From: Haplomitrium mnioides
Taxonomy: Eukaryota; Marchantiophyta; Haplomitriopsida; Calobryales
Assembly: GCA_049999725.1 (NCBI GenBank)
Contig: JBNGIS010030520.1
Location: forward strand, 1 to 24,271
Length of the DNA: 24,271 bases
Direction: 5' to 3'
Shown here: positions 1 through 9,674 of the stretch, one piece after another
Numbering within the stretch: the first letter of the stretch is position 1
Layout: the number at the start of each line of letters is the position of its first letter
Translations under genes and position numbers: made by a program
The notes under the pieces: generated by a model
The model's input: the letters and a program-made list of their open reading frames with translations, nothing else
Told to the model about the DNA's origin: nothing
The model's database searches: none

Positions 1-240
1 CGTCTAGTCTTTGGAGTGGAGTGTTCACATGTTGAGCTTGGATTTCTATGCGCCCATAGACATTGGGTCGGAAGTCCACGCCTTCCAAAAGTTTTACTTC
101 TACTGCTTAACCCTTAAGCTTCTTCATATAAAGACAACCGCTTACAACTTTGTTTGTACACATGTTCTAGACTCTTTCATAGATCTTGAGACCCATGTTT
201 GCTTGAATCAAGTCTAAAACTTGAGCACGTTTCTTGTTTA
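1..240 (-). pseudogene. Unrecognised decayed coding-like stretch
   Basis: Read on the minus strand from about 240 down to 1, one frame stays open for about 80 codons apart from two stops. Its composition looks protein-like: a Lys/Leu-rich stretch, two Cys residues, and phrases such as GCLYMKKLKG and VDFRPNVYGRIEIQ. I do not recognise the family. It may be a worn transposable-element or host gene fragment continuing off the left edge. The plus-strand reading of the same bases has no recognisable content. Low confidence. Confidence 0.25.
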
Positions 241-684
241 CAATCTTAATGCAATCTCCTTAGCTACTACCTTTTTTTTATTGAGAACTATGATACGTTT
301 TTGTAAATGCTTCATTGAATTGTGAGATATTTTTAATTGTTGGAACCTTTTTGAAAGCCTACATTCACTTTTGCTTGCATGGATTTTCAACTTAATTTGA
401 AAGCTTCCTTTCTTCTTGACGTTTTAATTGAACCTCCTAAATCGATGCAATGTTTCTTTTTGTTTGTTTTTTTTGTTTACCATTGCAAACTCATTCTCTT
501 GACTTCTAGTCCCCTTAGGTTTTTTCCTTGTGTTTTGTAATATTTTTCCAACAAAAAAGTTTGAAAGAGCACCATGTGTACGTGTGCCTCAAGTTTGTAC
601 AATCAAACATATTTCAAAATAGTTTGTTTGAACGTGTATTTAAACTTTTGCGCTTAGAATTGTAATCAATGATAAATGTAATTT
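241..684. other. AT-rich sequence with no recognisable gene
   Basis: No open frame, repeat or RNA gene could be supported here. The stretch is rich in T-runs and ends at the assembly gap. Confidence 0.5.
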
Positions 685-784
685 NNNNNNNNNNNNNNNN
701 NNNNNNNNNNNNNNNNNNNNNNNNNNNNNNNNNNNNNNNNNNNNNNNNNNNNNNNNNNNNNNNNNNNNNNNNNNNNNNNNNNNN
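685..784. other. Assembly gap of 100 N
   Basis: Exactly 100 N bases, the usual placeholder for a join of unknown size. An A-run (785-793) follows directly. Order and distance across the gap should not be trusted. Confidence 0.98.
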
Positions 785-1040
785 AAAAAAAAAGGTTCAT
801 GTTCTGAGTAGCTTGTTCCTAGTTCAAAGTAGCGGCTGTTAACTATCTTTGTTAATTTCTAGAGTAACGAAAGAACTATGACAATATGACAAGTTTACAA
901 CGAATGCAAATAGCTTGGAAAGGAGTACATCATTTCACTGCATACATTCTAATTAGACAAGTCATACAAACAAATTCTTTGCTTAACTTTAATGATCCTT
1001 TGTTGGACATTCACCTCATTGACCTTTTCTCTCAACATGC
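785..1040. other. Non-coding or over-decayed sequence next to transposase relic
   Basis: No open frame could be recognised. It lies downstream of the TNP2 relic in that relic's reading direction, so it may hold further decayed CACTA sequence, but I see no motif. Confidence 0.35.
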
Positions 1041-1671
1041 TCAAGTATGTTGAAGCCTCTTCACCCAAGATCTCTTAATCTCTACTTGAAATACTTGGTG
1101 GTGCACATTGTATCTCCAATTGCTATCAAAGTGTCTTGCCATATTCTTGTTACAAAGCTGATGTTGTCGTGGTAGATATTGATGGTGCTTAATGTAGTCT
1201 AATTTAATAAAGTGCTTTGATCCATGAGCCACGTAGTTTGTGCCAAAAATCAGACAACCTTTGTAGCAAGAGTGTTGATTACATGATATCAGCCAATATA
1301 TATGACAATCATTGATTATCTACAATATCATTGCCCTCAATTTGAAATGTGGGCATACCCCAAGATGCTTTAACACATCAAAGTAGACGACTCTTTGTGT
1401 CCACAATATTCCAAGCTCCTCTTACAATGGACCCAAAAATACATCAAGGTTTTGTTTTGTTACTGAATTAGACCCAAGAACCAACATACCTAGCAACAAA
1501 ATTTTTTTTAATAGTAAGCCAAGAAGGTAGATTGTAATTTAACAGAAATATGGGCCAAAGAGACCATAATGTTGAATTATTTCTAAAATGATTCACCCCA
1601 TCAAAGGCCAGCCCCCAATATACTCTCATCACGGTATTGCTAAAGTTTTTTTTTATGAGTGCAACACTCAA
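1041..1671 (-). pseudogene. CACTA (En/Spm) TNP2-type transposase relic
   Basis: The minus strand carries a decayed piece of the TNP2 transposase, the DNA-cutting protein of plant CACTA elements. The part at 1468-1671 includes GLAFDGVNHF followed by LWSLWPIFLLNYNLPSWL. This matches the family pattern 'DGxNPFg..s..yS.WPv.l..YNLPPWl.mk'. Further along, at about 1320-1460, the 'DVFL.PLv.EL' region is still discernible but broken by frameshifts and stops. At 1041-1232 a piece with HHQYLPRQH and a downstream Trp resembles the 'hRRFLP..H..R' region. No terminal inverted repeats are visible, so the element ends are unknown. The order of motifs along the minus strand agrees with the family, which makes a chance match unlikely. 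The relic is too broken to be active. Confidence 0.72.
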
Positions 1672-1684
1672 CTCACCAGTATGT

Positions 1685-2440
1685 TTTAATATAGATATTT
1701 GGCCTTCTCAAAACCAAGTTAGATATCTACTACTTATCACTTGGAATTTGATTGTCAACCCAAACAACCTAGTCACATTATCAAATATATGCTACAGGCT
1801 TTTACCTTGGAGGAGTAAGATGAATGGGAATGGTTGCTTTCTCTTGTCAAGTTCTCCTACAACAACTCACTCTACAGCTCAACTCACACCCCACCTTTAT
1901 TTTGAATGTATGGTGAATACCCAATCACAATTTCTAGTCTTGCTTATAAAATTTGTTGCCCTCCAAAAATCCTACCCGAGATGATTTTTTCTACTATCTA
2001 CACCAAAGCATCACTTAGACCAAGAATAAACTTGAAGTTTCTCAAAGTCGTCAAAAACAATATGTCGATGTTTATCCACGTGAAGTTACTTTTGTTGTAG
2101 GAGATCAAGTTTGGCTCTCCACCACCAATCTTCCTCTACTTCAACCTCATAAGCTCAACACTCGCTTCATTGTACCCTTCTCTAGTTGTGCTCATATTGG
2201 AGAGGTGACCCATAAAGAAAAATTACCACTCATATGAAGATTCATCCAATATGTCATGTTTCTTTGCTTCTTGCTTTCATACCTTGTTTTGACATATTCA
2301 CTTCTACACTTGATTTATCTCCTCCACTTGACCTTGTAGATAAGCATGAAGAATTCGAAGTTGAACAGCTCTTGAAGAAACATACTTGTCACTATGAAGG
2401 GTTTTTTGGATGGAAAGATAAGAAAATACCTTTTTAGTTG
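1685..2440 (+). pseudogene. Ty3/gypsy fragment A: integrase end and chromodomain
   Basis: This is the last third of a chromovirus pol gene, spread over several frames. Around 1725-1800 is a worn stretch equivalent to the 'TAYHPQTDGQTE' region of integrase. At 1830-1990 are the 'YNN' and YGEYPITISSLAYK segments. At 2098-2240 is the GPY/F-type C-terminal region, starting GDQVWLSTTNLPLLQPHKLN. At 2234-2300 comes KIHPICHVSLLLAF, the usual 'mKiHpvfHvSlLkpf' box, and at 2338-2380 the beginning of a chromodomain, HEEFEVEQLL. The chromodomain dissolves before its second half and no LTR follows. It is related to, but diverged from, fragments B and D in this window. The CACTA relic lies directly to its left, so one element may have broken the other. 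Confidence 0.75.
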
Positions 2441-3253
2441 TATTGTCAAGGAAAATTTGAATGATCTGTAGCATGCCAATAGATAAAATGGTGACAAGCA
2501 ACTAATTCATAGAAAATGGGTACTATTCCCGAGAATCAGACACCAAATAAGTAATTTGAATGGAACTATGTAAGATTCTCTAATTCACAATTTGGATGTG
2601 CTAGATTTCATATTCAAAAGAATCCACCATGTGGTATTGGAAACTTGACGGTTGGTACCTACTTCAGAATAGAGACTGAAATCATTTTTGTCACTATATA
2701 TGAGTGTTATTATAGAAGTGCTAGAGTAATGCCAAGAGGTACTTGAGGACTCCGCGCTCCCGCTTGTCGATCAAAGAGAGCATTGAAAAAGAAAAAGACT
2801 TTATTCGTTCCCATTAATTTACTTGGCTGTGAAATTGAGTCAAATTTGCCTCCCAAGCCAACGATGCCCACCCAAGTGAAGGTAGTGGATCTATGACATA
2901 CTAGATACCAGTCAAGATTCTACACCTTTCGAAGAGATCATATGATCTTTGGAAAGTTCTCATTGGAGGGGATTATAAAAGTTTGTAGGGAGGATCTAAG
3001 ACTATAACTTAGAGAGTTTTATTCGGGGATCCAAGATGAGCCAGATTGAAATTGTAAAAGGAGATGTTGTATTTGAAATAAGAGGTATGTCAATTCTATT
3101 CAAGGAGAAAGCAGTTCAAAAAATTCACGACCTTTGTGAAGAAGACAAGCCATATATTATCATTAAGTACAATAGGCATCTAGCATGGACTTCCTTGCCT
3201 ACATCTTACGTAAAGAACAATGTTTTATCCAAAATTCATTTACTCTTATAAAG
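2441..3253. other. Unassigned sequence with one short open frame
   Basis: No recognisable domain. A 71-codon frame at 3036-3251 (+) starts MSQIEIVKGDVVFEIRG; I do not recognise it and cannot tell it from chance. This stretch separates fragment A from fragment B. Confidence 0.4.
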
Positions 3254-3312
3254 TTCCTTCACTCTTCTCTATTTTCTTATAAATAGCACAACATCATGCT
3301 TGTAGTACTACA
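3254..3312 (-). repeat. Inverted fragment of LTR1 (5' terminus only)
   Basis: Read on the minus strand from 3312, this is the first ~59 bases of the LTR1 family. It starts with a TGTAGTACTACAAGC variant of the LTR1 terminus and includes the conserved GTGCTATTTATAAG block. The same block occurs in plus orientation at 5273, 14736 and 19166. Only the outer end of the LTR is present. It points away from, and lies 5 bp from, the RNase H fragment of B, so it marks a rearrangement breakpoint. Confidence 0.8.
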
Positions 3313-3317
3313 AATGC

Positions 3318-3740
3318 GGTGTCTTCTCGTCCAATTCTATAATTGTATAATCTAACAGCACGTTGTATAGTTGATTTTGATGCTCTAATTTTGCTATTGG
3401 AGCAGAGTTACAACAAGAGTTTGAGGATGGACTTCATCTAATTGCCTTCACGTCATGCCAACTAAATGCACGGAGAGAAATTATTCTGCAAGAGATAGAG
3501 AGAAATTGGCAATGGTTAATGCTACAAAGGTTTAGAGACACTATCTACTATGAAAGCATATACTTATTTGCATTGATCACAAGCCTTTGTTGCAATCAAC
3601 TCACATAGAAAATATGATAAGTTGTCATCATTGATGGGAAAGTCAACTATAGCTCTTGATATCAAGTTGGAGTACAAGCCAAGAAGGTTCCATACCATTC
3701 ATGATGATTTTTCATGAAGACAGATCATTGACTAAATACA
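3318..3740 (+). pseudogene. Ty3/gypsy fragment B: RNase H
   Basis: Degenerate RNase H domain of a chromovirus pol. The opening matches the D copy at 21882 base for base over long runs. The region around 3360-3420 reads CIVDFDA then FAIGA, the first catalytic Asp and beta-strand of the RT-linked RNase H. Further on, a TDHKP-type segment appears as 'ITSLCCNQ' in a shifted frame near 3570-3600. Several frameshifts break it. RT and everything upstream are missing: the fragment starts abruptly 5 bp after the inverted LTR1 scrap. Confidence 0.75.
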
Positions 3741-4613
3741 TTGGAGGTTGCAAATGTTAGTATATTGCATCTTGATGAAGCAAGTAACAATGGTCTTCGA
3801 CAAAAGTAACATGAAGATGCCTTCTTTAATCTTGTTAGGGCATGTTTGGCGGTCAAAGATAGTGAGTATCATGCCTTTTCTATTTGGGATGGTATTCTCT
3901 ATCAAGGCCATCAAATATATATTCCACAAAATGATGTGTTTCGAATGACTCGTTTACAAAAAGCTTATGACATTTTAATCTTAGCCCATCTTGGGGTAGA
4001 CAAGACTATGGAGTTGCTTCAACACATTTGGTGGTGGCCAAACCTAGCTCGAGATTTTCTTGGCTCTGTTTGTTATTGTGAAAGTTGTCAGCAAAACAAG
4101 GCTTCAAATCAAGAACCAGCTGGCTTTCTTCAACCATTATAGATTCCTAGTACTCAATATAAACATGTAAGTTTAGATCTTGTCATGTCGCTTTCAACCA
4201 CACCTCGTGGGTTTAGTGCTATTGTGGTGTTTGATAATACGCTAAGCAAACATGTTCATCTAGCACCGACAGTGGATATTGTGGAGGCTCCACAATTGGC
4301 AAAGAGTTACTTTGATACAGTTTTCCAATATCATGTAATGCCAAAGGTGTTAATATATGATAGAGATCCACAATTCACTGGGAAGTTTTGGCAAGAGTTG
4401 TTCACATTTTTGGGTACAAAACTATATATGTCTACGACTTATGATCCTCAAACAAATGAGAAAATTGAATGTGAAAATTGCATTATAGAGAATATGCTTC
4501 ACGCGTTTGTCAACATTCATTACATGGATTGGGATAGTTTCTTACTGGTTGTGGTGTTTGCATACAACAACTCTAAACACATAAGTTCTGGATTTTTCTC
4601 CTTTCTTTCTTAA
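3741..4613 (+). pseudogene. Ty3/gypsy fragment B: integrase zinc-binding and catalytic core
   Basis: At 3846-4140 is an integrase H2C2 zinc-binding domain with AHLGVDKTMELLQHIWWWP and CYCESCQQNK. A TAG at about 4140 breaks the link to the catalytic core. The core at 4185-4613 keeps all three catalytic acidic residues: Asp in SLDLVMSLSTTP, Asp in VLIYDRDPQFTG, and Glu in NEKIECEN (family 'DGQTERVN'). It ends in FAYNNSKH, the normal end of the core. This is the best preserved integrase in the window, but the stop and the flanking frameshifts make it non-functional as a polyprotein. Confidence 0.85.
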
Positions 4614-5259
4614 CTTTGGTCAACATCCTCTTGTTCTCAATGGTTTGCTTTCTCCTTCCTCTGCCATTGTTCAAAGTCTTTCTATCTTTTTATCTCATTT
4701 ATCTTCCTCTTTGCAAGATGTCCAAAATCATCTCGCTATTGCTCAAAATTGACAAAAAAAATGTCACTAAACATCATCGTGATTTTTCTTATGTTTTATT
4801 TAGGTGACCAAGTTATGCTTTCTACTCATGATCTTCCTTTGTCTTTAGATACTCAAGTCTGTAAGTTATCTCCAACTTGGATTAGTAATTTCTCAATTTC
4901 TCAAGTTATTTCTCTTGTCATATATAAACTTGATCTTCCTCTCCATATGAAGATTCATCACTATATTCCATGTATATAAACTTAAGCCTTTTCTTTCTAG
5001 TTCATCTTCTTTTTTGATTTATGTTCAAATTCCTCCTCCATCTATTATTCTTGATGATCATGAAGAATATCAAATCGATCGTATTCTGGCTAAGCGAGTC
5101 TTCAAGCGTAGGCGACATCTTTAAGTTCAATATAAAGTTTTGTGGAAGGGATATCCACTTCATGATGCTACTTGAGAGTCATGTTCTAACCTTGAAAATG
5201 CTCAAGAAGCTATTCGATTATTTGAAAATGTCGATCATGATAAGGATGCCATTGATTAG
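4614..5259 (+). pseudogene. Ty3/gypsy fragment B: integrase C-terminus and chromodomain
   Basis: This stretch holds the GDQVMLSTHDLPLSLD box (about 4803-4850), the YKLDLPLHMKIHHYIP box (about 4923-4975), and a chromodomain at 5055-5215 beginning DDHEEYQIDRILAKRV. Chromodomains recruit the element's integration complex to modified histones and define chromoviruses. The chromodomain frame carries TAA (5122-5124) where D has CAA. It also carries TGA (5173-5175) at the Trp that normally begins the WEP motif. The natural pol stop is probably TAG at 5257-5259, 13 bp before the 3' LTR. Confidence 0.85.
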
Positions 5260-5272
5260 AAGGTTGGGATTA

Positions 5273-5805
5273 TGTAATAGTACAAGTATGGTGTTGTGTG
5301 CTATTTATAAGAAAATAAAGAGGAGTGAAGGACACTGTGGTTAAGGGTTTTTCTATGGTTGAGTTGAGACAAGATTGTTTTTCTTCAAAGATACTTTTGT
5401 AGCTTTTAGGGTTGAAATTAGAAGTGACTTCTAAGTGAGCAATTTTAGGGTTTAAATTAGAAGTGACTTCTAAGTGAGCAATTCCACGGTTGAAATTAGA
5501 AGTGACTTCTAAGTGATCAATTCTATGGTTGAAATTAGAAGTGACTTGTAACTGAAGAAAGAGAGATGACAGCTTCTTCTCTTGTATAAATGGAAGGGCT
5601 TCATAGCTCTACTCTTCATTCTGGAGTTCCTCTCGAATCACTTGGATTCTTTGGTTGCTTGGATTTTGCTTTCCTTATTGGCATTTGGTTGAAAAACTCT
5701 ATTAGAGTTCACTATGAGCTCTTACTCATTTGGGTTTGGTCTTTGAGTTCTTTTACATTCTATGAGTTCTCACTCATTTGGATTTGGTCTTTGAGTTCTT
5801 TTACA
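5273..5805 (+). repeat. LTR1-b, 3' LTR of element B
   Basis: It begins TGTAATAG right after the pol stop and ends TTTTACA, giving the terminal inverted repeat TGTAA/TTACA. No primer-binding site follows, as expected for a 3' LTR. A TATA-like TATAAAT at about 5584-5591, after CTTCTTCTCTTG, is a likely core promoter. In LTR1-d the matching site reads TGTAAAAATAG and has lost the TATA. At 533 bp this copy is longer than LTR1-d (397 bp) because of two internal tandem repeats, listed separately. Confidence 0.85.
5411..5566 (+). repeat. 39-bp tandem repeat, four copies, inside LTR1-b
   Basis: The unit GTTGAAATTAGAAGTGACTT starts at 5411, 5450, 5489 and 5528, an exact spacing of 39 bp. The last copy diverges into AACTGAAGAAAG. 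LTR1-d has only about one clear copy near 19315-19340, so the array expanded within the family. It lies upstream of the TATA-like box, where U3 enhancers usually sit. Confidence 0.9.
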
Positions 5806-5808
5806 ACA
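5713..5808 (+). repeat. 48-bp tandem duplication at the end of LTR1-b
   Basis: TATGAGCTCTTACTCATTTG at 5713 and TATGAGTTCTCACTCATTTG at 5761 start two adjacent 48-bp copies. Each ends in GAGTTCTTTTACA, so the LTR terminus itself is duplicated and the true 3' boundary could be either copy. Confidence 0.88.
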
Positions 5809-7945
5809 AGTATGTGACATTGTTTTCTTTAGCATATGAATTGAATGCAGACATCCTATGAATTTATATTGCTAATTTCTATTTCTTGCCATACAAAAAT
5901 TAAGATGATGATGTCAAGACAATTACCAAAAGAAAAGCTGCCTTTCAAAATGCGTGGATGATGAATCCTTCTAATAGAATACAACACATCCCTTTCCTTA
6001 CCAGTTGTGCAAAATATAAATACCTTTTACTGAATGGTTTCTCTCTGTATTCAAGACTCATGTATTTAAGAGTGGATCTGAGCATTTTATCTTGCTTACA
6101 TATGGCCTATTACCTAGTTGGAAGGTCAGGTTATACAAGACATGTATGGTCTATAGACATTATTGGAGGGTTGTTCCGAGATTGAGGGTATCGTCTGATT
6201 GTGACTCATGAGGATTTAGCACTTTTGATTCAAGAATGGCGTTGATGCTTGCAAAGAAAAAGATGAACAAAGTAGATGCCACACTCCTGGAATTGGTTTA
6301 ATATGTCGGTGTATAATAGACATTGTCGTATTGGACTATGAGATTTTAGCAAACAGAGTAGTGCTTTTCAAGAGTAGATAGGTGGATCCATCTTTGTCTC
6401 TTTAAGTCTCTAGCCAATATGAAGTATTCCAAGTCAGGTTTGTGGTAGGTCAATTTCCTAAAGAAATTGAGTTCCTCAAAGAAGATAGATTATATGCTTT
6501 CAAAGCAAGTAGAACAAGTGTTTTCTTATCTCGAAGTTGATTTCCACAAATTCATGGAAAACAATATGAATCTACATGTAGATCTAGAGACCTTCACAAT
6601 AAATGGTGGCCCTCTATATATTGGGTCTTCAAAGAGGTCTATAAAGTAGGCACGTAAGTTGAGGTGTATAGATTGAGTTTTCTAATTTGGATGATATAAA
6701 GGAATTACATTGTTGTAGTTGGTGAGTACAGCCAAGATAGTCATGTTTTACAAGGGTTTAGCAATTCAAAACTGTATAAAATTTAAAAATCCATATGTAC
6801 AAGCAGTCAATAGTCAAAATAAAAGAAAAGTTACAAGATCTTCTTCTTTAGATTCTTCTTTGATTCTTAGTAGGCCAATTCTTCAAAATTTTTCAAATCT
6901 GAATGAGATCAGCTCTACTTCAATTCTGTTCTTACTCGTCAAGTTCAATCCTCTCATATAGCATAATAAAGAAATATTATATGGTTATAATAATATAGGA
7001 AGAGATTTTTATAAAAATTAGAAGAAATAAGCAAAAAACTATAATAATTGTTATAGAAAATTTTCTAAAAAACCTATAGATGGTATGATGCTAATAACGA
7101 GTTGTGATATATCGATATAGCAAATGGCACATTAGCTCATGCATACCAACATGCACACTCAACAGATTAGATGTGTGTATAATCTTGCGCTTCAATGTCT
7201 TGTCTTTTTCCAAACATTCTCTCTTTCTCTCTCTCAATATTTGCCTACTCCAATATCCATCTTGGTGTGATCAATGTATCAACAATACTCATTAAGTGCA
7301 CATTATGCATATATATTGTGTTGCCACGTGACAAGTGGAGACTTTCAATGATGCTTCAATGTATAGTTTCTAATTTTCTGTTTTCATGTGATTTGAGTGC
7401 TGCTGGCTTTGTGGTGTTATTGAAATACACATAGTACTCGTACTATCTTTTATCTTAATTCAAATATATGTGATGTATGTCCATGATGATTCGTCCACTT
7501 TCTGTAATTCATTAGACAATCCCACGAGACTTCATCAAGATATTCCTAGTTTTGCTTATGTACAGTGACTCGATCTGAATCAGATCTCTGCTTTCATCAA
7601 GTACACTTTCCAATCAGATACGTGGTCGAGTGTTCAGTAGCGTTCTCTTAAACTTGTGCTTGCGAGTGAACCGCATGCATACAAGTTGAATGTAAAACGA
7701 GCAGTCCTCTCTCTAAGAACACATGAACACTAGAGCCAATGAAATGCAATGGCCTACACCTGATCATGACAGCTAGCATACCTTGGGGTCATCTTCTTCT
7801 TCATATTTCCTCAACACACATTTCTTCCTATTCAAACATTATAATACAAGTGCCTCAGGGAATTGGGTAAGGTTCCATACGATTTGCCAAAAATGGCAGA
7901 AAACATCTGCAAATTTGATTGAGAAATTTGAGAAAAAAATAATGC
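5806..7945. other. Intergenic sequence with no recognisable gene
   Basis: No clear gene, LTR or RNA was recognised. Between about 6240 and 6690 short frames look coding-like, for example WPSIYWVFKEVYKVGT near 6610 and a 60-codon frame at 6467-6649. They change frame and contain stops, and I could not assign them. The last ~200 bases (7750-7945) should hold the 3' UTR and poly(A) site of the minus-strand BolA4 gene. Confidence 0.45.
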
Positions 7946-8943
7946 TTATAGGTCAGGAGAGTTAGCAGCTTCATCAGGTGTCCGAGTGCGAAGAATATCC
8001 ACTGCGTGCACTGTCTCCTGCAATTCTTGCCAGATGACCTTATACACCATTCTTTGGCGACTCACAGATGATTTACCCTCAAACACGGCCGCCACCACGT
8101 CGATGCTGTTTACAAGGCCATCAATCCAGAGATTATAAATACTGTCAATGAGAAAATAACCACATTGTAACAGAGCTAACAGAAAATAAACAAACGAGAC
8201 AAACTAATATGAGCTCATTTCCTGCTTTACTAGACATTTACAATTCTAGACACCACAGTTCCCCGAGGAGAGTCCATCTGACGATAAAGCTAGACACTAC
8301 TGGCCCATGGGCCACTGGCCTGACATCGGTGCTTCCGTAGGGAAAAACCTCCGTCCCATAAAATGCCAACCGCTAAGCATTCTCTAGATAGATGCAAATG
8401 CTCATGTGGAAGCCAACCTGACATGTCGCCCGTCACCATACGCATCCTTTACGGTTACTTTATCTGCATTCAATTCCTCCTTAATCTGCACATGACAATC
8501 CCTTCAAAAAAAAAATGTTTATCCACAAACCTGAGAACATGAAGATCATGAATACGTTATGCATACTTGTCAGACCTTGATGTAACAAATGAACGCCACA
8601 GGGAGGAACAGACCTTAGATTGCATAGACGATATCAAAGGGGAGTCAACAGTTCCAGGACCTGAAACATTCACTGCCTTTACTGTCAACCCGTGCCTAAA
8701 ACTCCTGAGTGCGGATCCTACTTTCCTCCCCTCCAGCAATGACGGCACCCCTCCGCTAACACCTTGTCGCTGCCCAATCAGAGGCTGCGAAGGACGTTGC
8801 TGGGATGAGGAAACACAAGTCGTAATCCCGAAGCGAACAGTCGACCCATTCTTCTTCAGCAGTGCCCGCGCAATCGGACATGAGCCAAGAAGAGCTCCTC
8901 CCGCTGGCCGAGCGGCAGCTACCACCCCCGCCAAACTCGACAT
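7946..8943 (-). CDS. BOLA4: BolA4-like protein, plastid-targeted, 3 exons
   Basis: Exon 1 is 8943-8614, exon 2 is 8485-8418 and exon 3 is 8105-7946 (stop TAA 7948-7946), giving 185 aa. Both introns have GT donors and AG acceptors: AAG|GTCTGT...TGTGCAG|ATT and CAG|GTTGGC...AAACAG|CATC. The phases fit without error. ATG 8943 is the start because the frame has no ATG further upstream before it closes; its context is GAG-ATG-TC. Residues 1 to about 80 are rich in Ser, Ala, Gly and Arg with one acidic residue, as in a chloroplast transit peptide. The BolA domain (about 105-185) contains [14 protein letters not shown], whose loop His is typical of H-type BolAs. It also contains [13 protein letters not shown] and the late conserved His in [15 protein letters not shown]. 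In the family, these His residues help bind a [2Fe-2S] cluster shared with monothiol glutaredoxins (GRXS14/S16 in Arabidopsis plastids). The gene is head to head with the FSP1-like gene. Confidence 0.92.
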
Positions 8944-9674
8944 CTCCGGATACAATTTTCTGCTCCGACTGTGCAAATAACGAAAGAAGCCATACCCTTA
9001 GGGCTGGCATTTGTCCACCATTGATTCTCCTCGCTAAAAGATCAAATTAGAGCGTTTACGGAGAGGTTAGTGCAACTAAACTCAAGACTAATTCTCCGCC
9101 TGATATAATTAACTTTCGAACTTAGCTGCTGTCAACTGTAAGTTAAAAGTCCAGACGTAAGACTTTGGTGAAACAAAAGGAAAGAGAAGAAGAAACTTCC
9201 AAGGAGCACGTGGTGGTCCAGAACGTTCTGTGAGACACAGGGAGAAGATACTCAGTATCGATCCCAAATTTGGTAGTCAAGGGCTGGGAAAAAAGGACTT
9301 ACAGCTTTGTAGGGCCGGTCACTGGCCTTTGTTTGATTGAAGTCCTTACCGTTGTCTTAACGTTAACTACGTTTAGGTTGAGGCGGTAACCGGTAGGGCA
9401 ACCGGCCCTGGGTATGGCCGGCCTTAGGCGAAGCGTTGCGGGCAGTGGTGATGAGCTGCCCGAAAGAACGCGGGCAGATGATCGCCTCCGTTCTCTGGAA
9501 TGTGCATCAAAGTAGCGCGTAGAAATGGTAGTGCCTTCTCCGCTTCTGGTCCTCATTCAGTGTCTCGTAGAATCGGGGAGCTGCTTCTTCTCACATTTCA
9601 GTTCTACAATTGGTTTCAGGGAGTGATCAGAACTCGAACTACTTTCAGTTGTTTGGGGTGATCCGAAAGTATCT
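8944..9674. promoter_or_regulatory. Divergent intergenic region between BOLA4-like and FSP1-like genes
   Basis: 731 bp separate the two start codons, so both 5' UTRs and promoters must lie here unless upstream non-coding exons exist. The part next to the FSP1-like gene (about 9300-9560) is GC-richer than the surrounding DNA. GATATAATTA at about 9102 is a weak TATA-like site. I see no strong TATA box at the expected distance from either ATG. Short open frames here (for example 9299-9556 on the minus strand) show no family features. Confidence 0.55.

Noticed and set aside
3036-3251. 71-codon frame starting MSQIEIVKG as a small gene
   Set aside because: No homology recognised, no promoter or splice context, and the region is surrounded by transposon debris; mentioned only within the intergenic entry.
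5260-5272. Polypurine tract before LTR1-b
   Set aside because: The bases between the pol stop and the LTR (AAGGTTGGGATTA) are only partly purine. The same is true at 23832-23844, so I could not support a clean tract.
5590-5817. 75-codon open frame MEGLHSSTLHSG
   Set aside because: It lies wholly inside LTR1-b after the TATA-like box; its repeats mirror the 48-bp DNA duplication and the frame is not shared by LTR1-d.
8944-8976. A BOLA4 start upstream of 8943
   Set aside because: The frame extends 11 codons further, but its first codon at 8976 is TTG, not ATG. The first ATG is at 8943 and gives a typical transit peptide.
8567-8980. 137-codon plus-strand open frame opposite BOLA4 exon 1
   Set aside because: It lies antisense to a well-supported spliced exon, starts in the intron and has no recognisable domain; openness is explained by the GC-rich exon.
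9401-9424. GGCC-rich near-palindrome in the divergent promoter as an operator or terminator
   Set aside because: The arms are short and interrupted, and GC-rich plant 5' regions contain such runs by chance.
9299-9556. 85-codon minus-strand frame in the divergent promoter region
   Set aside because: Arg/Ser/Thr-rich with no family features, and it lies in the expected 5' UTR/promoter of the FSP1-like gene. GC-rich DNA leaves frames open by chance.
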